DNA from: an uncultured Clostridia bacterium
Lineage (GTDB): Bacteria > Bacillota > Clostridia > TANB77 > CAG-508
Length of the DNA stretch: 50,035 bases
Assembly (NCBI GenBank): GCA_947589645.1
Contig: CANQCG010000008.1
Coordinates: forward strand, 1 to 50,035
Direction: 5' to 3'
A program made the translations under genes and the position numbers. Positions 26,801 to 35,030 of the stretch are shown here, in pieces; within the stretch, counting starts at the first letter, position 1; each line of letters opens with the position of its first letter. The notes beneath the pieces were generated by a model that saw only the letters and a list, made by a program, of their open reading frames with translations, made no database searches and was not told the origin of the DNA.

Positions 26801-28595
26801 TATTTGGTACCACCAAACCTGTTATATGATTAACTTTTACATCAAATTCGTATTTTTCACCAGCATAAACATAATTTCTATTAGCTATTACATCATATGA
26901 ATAATTTTGTAGTTCGTAATTTTCTATCATTATTTCTCTAATGCCTATAATAGTATCTTTATAGTATAATTTAATGGTAGAATAGTTTGTATCATTATGG
27001 TTATTTAAATTTATAGAATAATTTAAATTACCATTTTCATCAACATTTACTTTTTGTTTTCCTTCTTCATCTAATTCTATATAAAATTCATTTTGAACTT
27101 TATCATAAAAGTTTTTAAGTGGTATAAATGCCCAAATGTTTATTGTATCAGTACTTTTATATAGTGGTCTATCTGTGTACAAATATGCCTTAGGGTAATT
27201 ATCTAAAGAATAGTTATAAATTCCTACCACTAATTGATTTTGTGTATTTCCTAAGCTTAAATATTTAATTGTTTTTGAATTATCTGCTACATCTTTAAAT
27301 TCTGCTAAACCTTGACTATCTGTTTTTTGTGTTTTGCCTTGATATTCTACTTGTATATTTTTTGCTAAATTTTTTCCATTTGCTACCCATACTATAACAT
27401 CTCTTTCTGTTTCCATTGCATATGCTGATAATTCATTTATCTGTATTGGGCAGTTAAACATTTCTTTGTTGTTTGCTCCATATATAACTGCTACATAAAA
27501 GCCTTCTTGCAAGCCTTGTGATAATTGTACAAATTTTGTTGTCTGCTCAAACTCATATTTAGTAAAGTTTGTAGCTTTTTTATAATCTTTATTTTGTAAA
27601 TATTCTATAAAATCATCTTTTGTCTCGAATTTTGCGATTTCTAGCTTAGAAATATTTAATTTTCGTTCTTCATCATATACATCTTCGCAATATATTCTTA
27701 CTGGCTCATCTGGCTTATATGTGTTTATTCCGTCTATAGAAATTGTGTTATAACGATACTGCTCTTGGTATGATTCAGCTACACGGAATCTAAATATATA
27801 ATCATCTTTTAATGTTTTTTGCTGTGTTGTGATTCCACTTTTTACTTTTACATAATATTCTTGTTCTGCTAATTTATTAGCTGGTGTAAATCTCCACACT
27901 TTTCCTAAGTGTTCCCATTTGCCTTCTATGGCTGGTGATATTTCTACATAATTTTCTAGATTTTCAATGCTTGCATAAGAAAATTCTATCTCGATTACAG
28001 AATTTTTTGAAACTCCATATGTACCATTTTCAGGGTAAGTTTCGTTTACAACTAATTCATCTGAAGTTTGGTAAGCCCAACTATTCTCAGTTATTTGATC
28101 TTTTACATATTGTAACTTTACTATTGTGTTGCTTGGTATATTTTGCTTAAATGTTAATTTATATTGATTTGGGTTGCTTGTTTTCTTTATTGTATATTCT
28201 AATGCAGGTTCTATATATAAAACTTTTTGAACGCTTTGGGCATTTACTTTTTCGCCTTCCACTTCAATGATAAACTCAGAGTCATTTGATAATATTTGAT
28301 TACTAGATTTTGTTGGCTCTATATTTTTTATTGTTACACTAGTTATTTCTGTAGTTTTAAAATTTAGTCCATTATTTTTTATGTATATTCCTAAAGTAAC
28401 AGCTATTAATGCTACTGCTACCATAGATGCTATTGCTCGCATTTTAACAAATCTTTTTGATTTTACGTTTTGCTTTTTTGCTTTTTCTTTTTGCTTATTA
28501 ATAGTCTTTATTACTTTTTCTTGAACTTCTTTTGGTGGAGTTATATGGTTTTTAAGCTTTTCTTTTAATATTTTATCTATATTGTTATTATCCAT
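23823..28595 (-). CDS. Membrane-anchored alpha-2-macroglobulin-like protein
   Basis: A 1,590-residue protein. Residues 1-50 are a charged cytoplasmic part, 51-71 a membrane helix (AIASMVAVALIAVTLGIYI), and the rest is outside. A Big_5-type domain (TYPENGTYGVSKNSVIEIEF, then KVWRFTPANKLAEQEYYVKV) precedes macroglobulin MG domains (AYLYTDRPLYKSTDTINIWA) and the hallmark GTATVTFKLPDNVTTYRVTA. A glycine run (GGGGGGG) lies before it. The helical C-terminal region (KYIDFIESTVTNRL) corresponds to the thioester domain, but the usual GCxEQ is absent at that spot; CGEQ occurs about 70 residues earlier in a beta domain. The sigma gene's end overlaps its start by 8 bp, so the short N-terminus may act as anti-sigma factor with the macroglobulin as sensor. 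Confidence 0.85.
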   Translation of the reverse strand: MDNNNIDKILKEKLKNHITPPKEVQEKVIKTINKQKEKAKKQNVKSKRFVKMRAIASMVAVALIAVTLGIYIKNNGLNFKTTEITSVTIKNIEPTKSSNQILSNDSEFIIEVEGEKVNAQSVQKVLYIEPALEYTIKKTSNPNQYKLTFKQNIPSNTIVKLQYVKDQITENSWAYQTSDELVVNETYPENGTYGVSKNSVIEIEFSYASIENLENYVEISPAIEGKWEHLGKVWRFTPANKLAEQEYYVKVKSGITTQQKTLKDDYIFRFRVAESYQEQYRYNTISIDGINTYKPDEPVRIYCEDVYDEERKLNISKLEIAKFETKDDFIEYLQNKDYKKATNFTKYEFEQTTKFVQLSQGLQEGFYVAVIYGANNKEMFNCPIQINELSAYAMETERDVIVWVANGKNLAKNIQVEYQGKTQKTDSQGLAEFKDVADNSKTIKYLSLGNTQNQLVVGIYNYSLDNYPKAYLYTDRPLYKSTDTINIWAFIPLKNFYDKVQNEFYIELDEEGKQKVNVDENGNLNYSINLNNHNDTNYSTIKLYYKDTIIGIREIMIENYELQNYSYDVIANRNYVYAGEKYEFDVKVNHITGLVVPNKKVRVEYFGKIYTEITGENGIAHFAIDIEADETESSNPNGTTITIKNGDGEEYTDKDYYKEIFILSRDVYVDKQENEDAYTVDIYKLAKDKDINVSYDLSNIYDGTYNTNVHVELEETAWTRELIGYNYNEYTKQNEPQYKYNPSSNTQNIKTVNTQNEKLKINKNDLKLKEDTEEVYYTYVLIYTLKDTLGRNVREIQDVYFNDELNNRNVGYFYVDSNSSDSLSDMPQAINAEAYYSYRYLLQRDLEKFSIGDTVNFTLAESTNSGIKNIQNSGKILELVFKENIMSKEIIEESKFSYKFNEKDFPGCTITTAYFYEGNFYRMPIYYFDFNEEDRKVDIQITRDKEKYAPGDDVTLTVKTTNNGKPIKSFVNISVVNEAIFALVEDEANILSTIYEQKPYPVYTYSSYIDYIQGQQDGGGGGGGLLRSNFGDTAYFKTVNTDSKGTATVTFKLPDNVTTYRVTAQSANKDLYVGINTTDIVSTLDFFIQFTEPRNVKTTDDLVLNATSVANSIYNVDYEFTIKELNKTLTASANTNSIATVNFGKLPYGTYTVNITGKCGEQTDAALYTINIIESAQEVKSKTTVPINSDVKITPTKNPIVLEIYHKNMEQYLKYIDFIESTVTNRLDTQIAYIKAQEIKDRYYNTGGKNYKLDLSQYLGEKYLKNLPNGKEDLVLSALISYYTDGYLDNRSLMFNNMDNLFETYLFAAASKEPVLIDLLHLKDEPNIANYNKLLVTLSLEFLGDFENAKELYNEITLTNEEAEEYKSIVAIIETFINKQNAVIKINELMESKPADEYLRFAILSFFENNSSQIEAENEVKVVSKNLNRAIKLNGMQIQTLTINSEELSNIKFETSSNDVMVSYYYQTLLDNVEDQNISKDISIRVNGELKKDNEITLVVNFTKQFEGPVKIALPNSLRLAEDYSYNENKKYYLQNNNIDYVTYFKQKECSIMEIKLLVTCEGNYKFENIVCNEDGIYHLSNSLDINISK

Positions 28596-29055
28596 TTAAA
28601 TCTCTCCTTTCCCAATTATCTTTTAGCAGTTTTTTTTCTAATGTACTCCTTGCTCTTGATAATCGTGATTTTACTGTGCCTTCTGGTATCTTTAATACTT
28701 TCGAAATTTGTTTTATACTAAAATCTTCGAAATAATAAAGTATTACTACCTCTTTTAAATCTTTATCTAGCTTGTTTACTATGTTTCTTATTTCAAAATC
28801 GCCATATGTATCATTATAAGAAAGAGTTCCTTCATTACAGTTTTCTAGATAAATTATTTTTTTATTTTGCTTATATATCTTATAACATTCATTGATTAAA
28901 ATTCGTGTTAACCAAGTTTTAAAAAACTCTTCATTTCGTAAAGTATGTATTTTTTCGAAAATAATAACTATGGTATTTGAAATAGCATCAGATATTTCTT
29001 CATCTGATTTTAATATACCAAATGCTACTCGATACATTGAGTTCATGTTTTGCAA
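28588..29055 (-). CDS. ECF-type RNA polymerase sigma factor, start disputed
   Basis: 155 residues are open. Region 2 is in MYRVAFGILKSDEEISDAIS, then IVIIFEKIHTLRNEEFFKTW; region 4 has IYYFEDFSIKQISKVL-like LYYFEDFSIKQISKVLKIPE followed by GTVKSRLSRARSTLEKKL. The first helix of region 2 seems missing. It is coded upstream in another frame: ATG at 29122 or 29107 leads through MVKKAKK to two A7 runs (29087-29093 and 29096-29102); dropping one A joins it to NGDTNALEQIILQNMNSM. So the true gene probably begins near 29122 and the run length is wrong, variable, or corrected by slippage. Its stop overlaps the start of the macroglobulin gene, implying a sigma/anti-sigma pair. A hairpin GTTAGC-AAAAG-GCTAAC lies at 29134-29151. 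Confidence 0.85.
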   Translation of the reverse strand: MQNMNSMYRVAFGILKSDEEISDAISNTIVIIFEKIHTLRNEEFFKTWLTRILINECYKIYKQNKKIIYLENCNEGTLSYNDTYGDFEIRNIVNKLDKDLKEVVILYYFEDFSIKQISKVLKIPEGTVKSRLSRARSTLEKKLLKDNWERRDLNG

Positions 29056-29299
29056 TATTATTTGTTCTAATGCATTGGTATCACCGTTTTTTTGCTTTTT
29101 TTACCATTTCTATTTGTTTCATTTACTTAACCTATGTTAGCCTTTTGCTAACATATTTTCCCCCTTTCTTTCATTTGTACATTTATTAGATAATTTTAAA
29201 TTTAATTTAGTTCTCTAATTTTTTATTTTGAATTTACCTACATACTTTATATCAATAAATATATTTTAAATCAATAATTTTTTATTAGTACATAAAAAT

Positions 29300-29336
29300 A
29301 AACAGTTAATTAAGTTAAATCATTTATTAACTGTTT
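29300..29336 (-). terminator. Terminator of the FAD enzyme gene
   Basis: AAACAGTTAAT and ATTAACTGTTT pair perfectly; on the minus strand ATTTTTAT follows. It lies 12 bp past the stop codon. Between 29153 and 29299 I see only AT-rich sequence that should contain the sigma gene's promoter. Confidence 0.75.
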
Positions 29337-29347
29337 ATTTATAATAA

Positions 29348-30778
29348 TTATTTTATATCTTTTAATATTCTTGCCATTTTAATTCCCGAGCAAGAAGCCA
29401 TCATAAGACCTCTTGTCATTCCGCCACCATCTCCAATAGAATATAAATTTTTTACACTTGTTTCAAAGTTATTATCTATATATATTTTATTACTATAGAA
29501 TTTAATTTCTGGTGCATATAATAAGTTTTCTGGATTAGCAAAACCTTCTACCACCTTATCAACTTGTCTTATAAATTGCAAAATATCTGTCATTGTTCTA
29601 TAACCTAGTGCAAAAGTTATGTCTCCTGCTACAGCTGACTTTAATGTTGGAACTACTTGATTTGTTTCTAGCTCTTTTTCCCATGTTCTCTTTCCTCTAT
29701 AGATGTCACCTAATCTTTGAACAACTATATTTCCATTTCCAAGCTCATTTAGGTTTTTAGCAATATTTCTACCATAATCTATTGGCTTATTAAATGGATA
29801 TTTAAAGTTATGTGATACAAGTAAAGCTAAATTTGTATTTGTGCTTTTTCTATCTTTATATGAATGTCCATTTACTAATGTTAGATTATTATCATATACC
29901 TCTGCTGAAACAAAACCACTTGGGTTTTGACAAAATGTTCTTACTTTATCTTTAAATGGTCCTGGTCTTCCTATAAACTTTGCCTCATACATATATGTAT
30001 TTATATTTTTCATTACTTTATCTGGAAGTTCATATCTTACACCTATATCTACTGCTCCTGATTCAGTCTTAATACTATATTTTTTGCACATATCAGATAG
30101 CCAATTTGCACCTTTTCTACCTACTGCCACTACTACTTTATCTCCATATATAGATGTTGTCTCCTTTTCTTTAGAGTTCGCTGATCTAATTTTTACTCCT
30201 TTTGCCGTATTGTCTTCGATAATTAAATCATCAACAACTGTTTCAAACATTAAATCTATATTATTTTCTTCTAGATAATTTTCTATTCTTTTATATAATT
30301 CATGTGCTTTTTCTGTTCCTAAGTGTCTTATTGGTATATCAATTAAGCTCAATTCTTCCTTTTTTGCTCTATCTTTTATTTCTTTTATTTCGTTTTTAAA
30401 TTCTGTTCCTTCTAGTTTATTATCTGCTCCAAAACTTAGATATACTTTATCTGCATAATCTATTATTTTTTTTGTCTCTTCAACTCCTATATATTTATGC
30501 AAATTTCCTCCGACATATATGTCATCGTCTTCTTCATTATATAATGATAATTTTCCATCTGAAAATGCTCCAGCTCCTGAAAAGCCACTTGTTATATTGC
30601 AAAATGGTTTACATTTAGCACATTTGCCTAATTTTTCTATAGGGCAATTTCTGTCTTCTACTCTTTTGCCTTGTTCGATTAATAAAACTTTTTTAGTTTT
30701 GTCGATTTTTGTCATTTCATAAGCCATAAAAATAGATCCAGGTCCCATCCCAACTACAATTATATCGTATTTCTGCAT
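29348..30778 (-). CDS. FAD-dependent oxidoreductase (COG2509 type)
   Basis: A 476-residue flavoprotein. The N-terminal dinucleotide fold is YDIIVVGMGPGSIFMAYEM with an acidic end at LLIEQG. Cysteines C-x2-C and C in CPIEKLGKCAKCKPFC and then ITSGFSGAGAFSDGKLSLYN mark the family of uncharacterised FAD dehydrogenases. A second nucleotide stretch KVVVAVGRKGANWL and a C-terminal NLYSIGDGGGMTRGLMMASC close the FAD site. Cytoplasmic, single gene. Substrate unknown. GAAAGGAAAATAATCTT precedes the ATG. Confidence 0.88.
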   Translation of the reverse strand: MQKYDIIVVGMGPGSIFMAYEMTKIDKTKKVLLIEQGKRVEDRNCPIEKLGKCAKCKPFCNITSGFSGAGAFSDGKLSLYNEEDDDIYVGGNLHKYIGVEETKKIIDYADKVYLSFGADNKLEGTEFKNEIKEIKDRAKKEELSLIDIPIRHLGTEKAHELYKRIENYLEENNIDLMFETVVDDLIIEDNTAKGVKIRSANSKEKETTSIYGDKVVVAVGRKGANWLSDMCKKYSIKTESGAVDIGVRYELPDKVMKNINTYMYEAKFIGRPGPFKDKVRTFCQNPSGFVSAEVYDNNLTLVNGHSYKDRKSTNTNLALLVSHNFKYPFNKPIDYGRNIAKNLNELGNGNIVVQRLGDIYRGKRTWEKELETNQVVPTLKSAVAGDITFALGYRTMTDILQFIRQVDKVVEGFANPENLLYAPEIKFYSNKIYIDNNFETSVKNLYSIGDGGGMTRGLMMASCSGIKMARILKDIK

Positions 30779-30952
30779 AAGATTATTTTCCTTTCTTATT
30801 ATATATAATTCAACAACAATTTAAGTATAACAAAAACTTGCATAAAAATCAATTAATAAACTTTATATAATATGATAATATATTAGTACGTCGTACGATA
30901 ATAATTTAAAATTAATTTCAAAATAGACATGATTTTATTTACATTTTTTTCC

Positions 30953-31059
30953 TCTACATTTTTATTTTGATAATCTTCTTATTTGCTTATTGTCTAAACT
31001 ACAAGATTTTACTTTTTTCTACATTTTATATTGACAAGTTTTAAAATTTAGATTATATT
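30953..31059 (+). promoter_or_regulatory. agrA-agrC promoter with upstream direct repeats
   Basis: TTGACA (31031-31036) and TATATT (31054-31059) have 17-bp spacing. TCTACATTTTTATTTTGA (30953-30970) is repeated as TCTACATTTTATATTGA (31018-31034), the second copy overlapping the -35 box; starts are 65 bp apart. They may be sites for the LytTR regulator, though they do not match the published AgrA site closely. The rest of 30779-30952 shows nothing clear. Confidence 0.6.
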
Positions 31060-31132
31060 GATATAGTAATTGGAAATATAAGTAAATTTATATTTTCAAT
31101 TATTATCATTTTTTATTTGTGAGGAGATATTT

Positions 31133-31846
31133 ATGTTAAATTTTGTTATATGTGATGATAATAAAAATATGTTGGATAAATTAAATAAGATGTTTGATAC
31201 AATTTTTATTGCTAATAATATTGATGCAACTGTATCATTTTCATCTACTAATCCTATAGAAGTATTAGATTTTTCTAAATCTCATAATGTTGATGTATTT
31301 ATTTTAGATATTCAATTAAAGGCTAGTATGAATGGTCTAGAGCTTGCTGAAAAAATTAGAGATTTTAATAAAGATGCTTATATGATTTTTACAACTGGCC
31401 ATTTAGAGTATTCATTACTTGCTTATAAAATTAAAACTTTTGATTATATTTCTAAACCTATTACTTTGGAAAGACTAGAGGAAACCGTTCTTAGATTGCT
31501 TGACGATATTAACGGTCAACCTAAAAAGTATATTAAGATTGATAACAAAAACACTTTAGTAGATGAAAATGAAATTTTATATATTAAACGTGAAGGTATG
31601 AAATTAATTTATCATACTTCTTCTAACGATTATGAATCTTATAGCTCTTTTGCTAAAATGGAACAATTATTACCTAAAAATTTTATTAGATGTCATAAAT
31701 CTTTTGTTGTTAATATGAATAAAATTGTTCACGTTGAACCTGTTACTAATACTATTTATTTTTGTGATAATTCTACTTGTGAAATTGGTCCTAAATATAA
31801 GAAAACTATATTGGAGGTTTTGAGTAATTATGGAAATATTAAATAA
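31133..31846 (+). CDS. agrA: LytTR-family response regulator (AgrA-like)
   Basis: A 237-residue response regulator. The receiver (1-120) has the acidic pair in FVICDDNKNM, phosphoacceptor Asp59 in VFILDIQL, Thr in IFTTGH and Lys in DYISKPI. The LytTR DNA-binding domain (about 137-235) shows EILYIKREGMKLIYHT and PKNFIRCHKSFVVNMNKIVH. TGTGAGGAGATATTT precedes the ATG. It overlaps the kinase gene by 17 bp; kinase, AgrB and AgrD next door make its role as the quorum-sensing regulator well supported. Confidence 0.93.
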   Translation: MLNFVICDDNKNMLDKLNKMFDTIFIANNIDATVSFSSTNPIEVLDFSKSHNVDVFILDIQLKASMNGLELAEKIRDFNKDAYMIFTTGHLEYSLLAYKIKTFDYISKPITLERLEETVLRLLDDINGQPKKYIKIDNKNTLVDENEILYIKREGMKLIYHTSSNDYESYSSFAKMEQLLPKNFIRCHKSFVVNMNKIVHVEPVTNTIYFCDNSTCEIGPKYKKTILEVLSNYGNIK

Positions 31847-33185
31847 TATTTGGAATGCGTTGTGGATGGAAAATGAAAGTCTTGTCAATTCTATGTTGTT
31901 GCCTTTTGCCTGTGTAGAGAGTTTTTTATCTCTTATGTTATTTATAAATTTATTAAATATTAATTGTTCACGCAAGCAAAAATTTTTATATGTAATATTT
32001 GCATCAATTTGCTCAATTATAAATACCGTATTCATTCCACATCCAATTAATGTTATAAGTAATTATTTAATAATATTTTTACTTATATATTTCATATTTA
32101 AGCAAGGTTTTATAAAATCTTTAATCGCTCTATTCATACCTGCTATAATTTTTGCTTTGGTAACTACATTAATTTTAAATGTTTATATGAAAGTATTAAA
32201 TTTATCGTATAATCAAACTTTATTAACTCCAATTTATAGATTGTTTTATTTAATATTAGCATATAGCTGCATAACATTAATAATTTTTATTTTAAAACTT
32301 AAAAAATATAAAATTAAAATTCTAGAAGATTTTGATAAGAAAACTAAAAAAGTTGTAATCGTTAATTTTATATTAGGCTTATTTACTATTCTACTTCAAG
32401 GTATAATAGTTTGTTATTATATAGATTTTGCATCAATATATATAACATTTTTGACAGTTATAGTTTTAATTGCATATTTTTGTATTAACTTGTATAGCTT
32501 AAATAAAGTTACAAAACTCACAATAACCACTAGAGAGTTAGAAACAGTTGAAGCTTATAATAAATCTATCACAGTTTTATATGATAATGTTAAGGGCTTT
32601 AAACATGATTTTGATAACATTGTTTCTGCAATTGGTGGATATGTTGAAACAAATGACTTAGATGGTTTAAGAGAATACTATCATTCACTTCGTGATGATT
32701 GTCAAAGAGCAAATAATATAGCAACTTTAAACCCTAATATAATAAATAACCCAGCTATTTATAGTATTTTATCTTCCAAATATTATAAAGCAGACAACCT
32801 TGGTATAAAAATAAATTTTGAATTTTTTGTTGATTTAAATGACTTTAATATTAAGTCTTATGAATTTTCAAGAATATTAGGAATTTTATTAGATAATGCA
32901 ATTGAAGCAGCTAGTGAATGCGATGAAAAAATAATAAATATATTCTTTAGAAATGAATATAATAAAAACAGAAATATTGTTTTGATTTCAAATACATATA
33001 AAAATAAAGATGTAAATATAGAAGACATTTTTGAAAAAGGTAATTCTGGTAAAGAAAATCATTCTGGACTTGGTCTTTGGGAAGTTAGACAATATATGAC
33101 TAAAAATGATAATTTGAATTTATATACTAAAAAAGATGATAAATATTTTACACAACAATTAGAAATATATAATAACAAAAAATAG
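31830..33185 (+). CDS. agrC: AgrC-like sensor histidine kinase (GHKL)
   Basis: A 451-residue kinase. Six or seven membrane helices fill residues 20-220, the peptide-sensing part. The DHp helix has phosphoacceptor His259 in NVKGFKHDFDNIV. The ATP-binding domain has the N box RILGILLDNAIEAASE and a G box in GNSGKENHSGLGLWEVRQYM. This is the HPK10/AgrC layout. It is translated from within the end of agrA. It should bind the peptide made from agrD, coded just past its end on the other strand. Confidence 0.92.
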   Translation: MEILNNIWNALWMENESLVNSMLLPFACVESFLSLMLFINLLNINCSRKQKFLYVIFASICSIINTVFIPHPINVISNYLIIFLLIYFIFKQGFIKSLIALFIPAIIFALVTTLILNVYMKVLNLSYNQTLLTPIYRLFYLILAYSCITLIIFILKLKKYKIKILEDFDKKTKKVVIVNFILGLFTILLQGIIVCYYIDFASIYITFLTVIVLIAYFCINLYSLNKVTKLTITTRELETVEAYNKSITVLYDNVKGFKHDFDNIVSAIGGYVETNDLDGLREYYHSLRDDCQRANNIATLNPNIINNPAIYSILSSKYYKADNLGIKINFEFFVDLNDFNIKSYEFSRILGILLDNAIEAASECDEKIINIFFRNEYNKNRNIVLISNTYKNKDVNIEDIFEKGNSGKENHSGLGLWEVRQYMTKNDNLNLYTKKDDKYFTQQLEIYNNKK

Positions 33186-33204
33186 CCTGAAAAGGCTATT
33201 TTTT
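33178..33204 (+). terminator. Terminator of agrA-agrC
   Basis: AAAATAGCCT-GAAA-AGGCTATTTTTT, a perfect short stem with tetraloop and T run, starting at the agrC stop. Confidence 0.9.
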
Positions 33205-33263
33205 GCGAATTTATTTATTTAACATTAATTAAGTAATTATTATTACTTACAAATTTAAAAACA

Positions 33264-33383
33264 TTAGTCTTTCTTTACTAATGATGCAGGCATTTTTGGT
33301 TGATGCATAACGAAAAATATAACGCAAGCTGTATTTGTAGCTTTTGCATATTTTTCTGCTACTTTAGCTAGGAATTTAACCAT
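33264..33383 (-). CDS. agrD: AgrD-like autoinducing peptide precursor
   Basis: A 39-residue precursor. The ATG follows GGGAGGGATATAT. An amphipathic leader (MVKFLAKVAEKYAKATN) precedes the core TACVIFFVM, with the single cysteine as ring-closing residue, and a tail HQPKMPASLVKKD that resembles the EPxxP-charged recognition tail of staphylococcal AgrD. AgrB should cut after the core and close a thiolactone between Cys20 and a residue four to six positions on, giving a strongly hydrophobic ring. The exact ring end is not readable. It lies 69 bp downstream of agrB. Confidence 0.9.
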   Translation of the reverse strand: MVKFLAKVAEKYAKATNTACVIFFVMHQPKMPASLVKKD

Positions 33384-33452
33384 ATATATCCCTCCCTTTT
33401 GTACGAATTTATAATATAAAGAATATCAAGTTGCTAAATATTCTTTTATTAT

Positions 33453-34073
33453 CTAGTTTGTCGAAGCTTCTTGATATACTTCATATCCATACTTAGATCC
33501 TGTAAGTTTATAAGCTAATCTAGTTATCATTATGCTTTGTACTAAATTTCCAAATAATAATATGTTGGAAATAACAGGATTTTTTATAAATATTGCTATT
33601 ATTAATCCTAATGTAAGCGTTATATATGATAATATTCGCTTTTGTTTTCTTTCACTTTTTCTAAGTATTGGTACATTCTCTGTATCAGCTGGTGCATATA
33701 ACCTAACCATTAACATTCCAAATACCCAAATAGATAAGATCAAAATATATTTAATATTTGGAGCTAAAACTATATATTTTGCAAGTAATGGAACTCCACA
33801 GTAATATAATGATGTTGAAATTATGCATCCTATATGAGTTTTTAAGTGAAAACCACCTGATGAAACTCTATAAGGTAGTAAGGCTAATATTGTAAAAACT
33901 GTTAATTTAAATACTCCTAATACAAATGCTATTGCTAAAGTTATAAAAATCTTAGGAATTTCACCAATTATCAATTCCAAACCATATGTTATTACTTCAG
34001 CTCTTTCATCATCTATTTCTGGCATTTCTTTTCTAATTCTATTAGTTAAGATTTTGCAAAATTTTTGTATCAT
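33453..34073 (-). CDS. agrB: AgrB-like peptide-processing membrane protease
   Basis: A 206-residue accessory gene regulator B protein. Catalytic His76 and Cys83 lie in RVSSGGFHLKTHIGCIISTS, the same spacing as His77/Cys84 of S. aureus AgrB. About five membrane helices follow or surround this site. The N-terminal cytoplasmic helix includes DDERAEVITYGLELIIGEIPK. AgrB cuts the AgrD tail and forms the cyclic peptide. The gene heads the agrB-agrD unit, which converges on agrA-agrC. Confidence 0.95.
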   Translation of the reverse strand: MIQKFCKILTNRIRKEMPEIDDERAEVITYGLELIIGEIPKIFITLAIAFVLGVFKLTVFTILALLPYRVSSGGFHLKTHIGCIISTSLYYCGVPLLAKYIVLAPNIKYILILSIWVFGMLMVRLYAPADTENVPILRKSERKQKRILSYITLTLGLIIAIFIKNPVISNILLFGNLVQSIMITRLAYKLTGSKYGYEVYQEASTN

Positions 34074-34150
34074 TTTTAAATCCTTTTTTTAATTTTCTTA
34101 GTATAATTTATCATTAATTTTATAGTTTTGTATTTTTTGTTTACTTTATA

Positions 34151-34169
34151 GCGAAATTCATTTGCGAAA
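34151..34169 (-). repeat. 13-bp-period repeat upstream of agrB
   Basis: TTTCGC occurs twice at 13-bp spacing (minus strand 34164-34169 and 34151-34156), about 80-95 bp before the agrB start. It could be a regulator site for the quorum response. No clear -35/-10 pair stands out in 34074-34263; a TATACT at 34096-34101 is a possible -10. Confidence 0.35.
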
Positions 34170-34263
34170 AGTGTAATTTTTTGTTTTGTAAAATATTTTT
34201 GCTGTTTCATAAAGATTACATAAATATATTATATTGATAAATTTTTTGCATTTTAAAACAAAA

Positions 34264-34302
34264 AAGAAAGTAAACTACAATGTTTTGTGTTTACTTTCTT
34301 TT
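34264..34302 (-). terminator. Terminator of the RluA-type gene
   Basis: AGAAAGTAAAC and GTTTACTTTCT pair perfectly; on the minus strand TTTTTTG follows, 7 bp past the stop. Confidence 0.85.
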
Positions 34303-34308
34303 TCTCTA

Positions 34309-34989
34309 CTAATTATTTTTTAATATACACCAAGTTCCAACAGGTTCTGGTAAGCATTCAAATACCATTTCTTCTTTTGTGATAGGATGCAATATTTTTA
34401 GTTTATATGCCCATAGGGCTATTTGCTTACCTTCTCCTCTTGTACCATATTTTTGGTCCCCATATATGCTATGTCCAAAGTGTGATAATTGTACTCGTAT
34501 TTGATGATGTCTACCAGTATGAAGCTTTATTTTTAAAAGTGATAAATTTTTAATCTCGTTATATTTTACAACTTCATACTCTAGCTCTGCAAATTTACTA
34601 TTTTTCTTTTCTTTACTTACAACTTTACTAATATTATTTCTTTCATCTTTATATAAATAATCTTGTAAAATTCCTTTTTCATCTTCTAGTTTTCCATCTA
34701 CAACTGCCAAATACTCTTTTCCGAATTCTTTATTTCTCACTTGCTCACTAAGTCTTCCAGCTGCTTTAGAAGTTTTAGCAAAAACCATAATTCCACCAAC
34801 TGGCCTATCTAATCTATGTATTAAACCTACATATACATTGCCTGGTTTGTTATACTTTTCTTTTATATACTGCTTTACCATAGTAAGCATATCAATATCT
34901 TCTGTTTTATCTGATTGAGATGGAATGTTTGGCATTTTTTCTACAACAATTATGTGATTATCTTCATATATTACATTTAATTTCTGCAT
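34309..34989 (-). CDS. RluA-family pseudouridine synthase
   Basis: A 226-residue enzyme converting uridine to pseudouridine in RNA. The catalytic Asp is in VGLIHRLDRPVGGIMVFAKT. Other family blocks are IIVVEKMPNIPSQSD, FGKEYLAVVDG, and LHTGRHHQIRVQLSHFGHSI followed by YGDQKYG. No S4 domain is present, so it is the short RluA/RluC-like class; target site cannot be assigned. It lies 41 bp past the methyltransferase gene, in a likely RNA-modification unit. Confidence 0.93.
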   Translation of the reverse strand: MQKLNVIYEDNHIIVVEKMPNIPSQSDKTEDIDMLTMVKQYIKEKYNKPGNVYVGLIHRLDRPVGGIMVFAKTSKAAGRLSEQVRNKEFGKEYLAVVDGKLEDEKGILQDYLYKDERNNISKVVSKEKKNSKFAELEYEVVKYNEIKNLSLLKIKLHTGRHHQIRVQLSHFGHSIYGDQKYGTRGEGKQIALWAYKLKILHPITKEEMVFECLPEPVGTWCILKNN

Positions 34990-35030
34990 TTTAGCCCTTC
35001 TTAGTTTATATACTAAGCTCCTCCTTTAAT

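Noticed and set aside
34151..34169. Canonical AgrA binding site at agrB
   Set aside because: The repeat period is 13 bp and the sequence does not match the known AgrA direct repeat, so only a generic repeat is reported.
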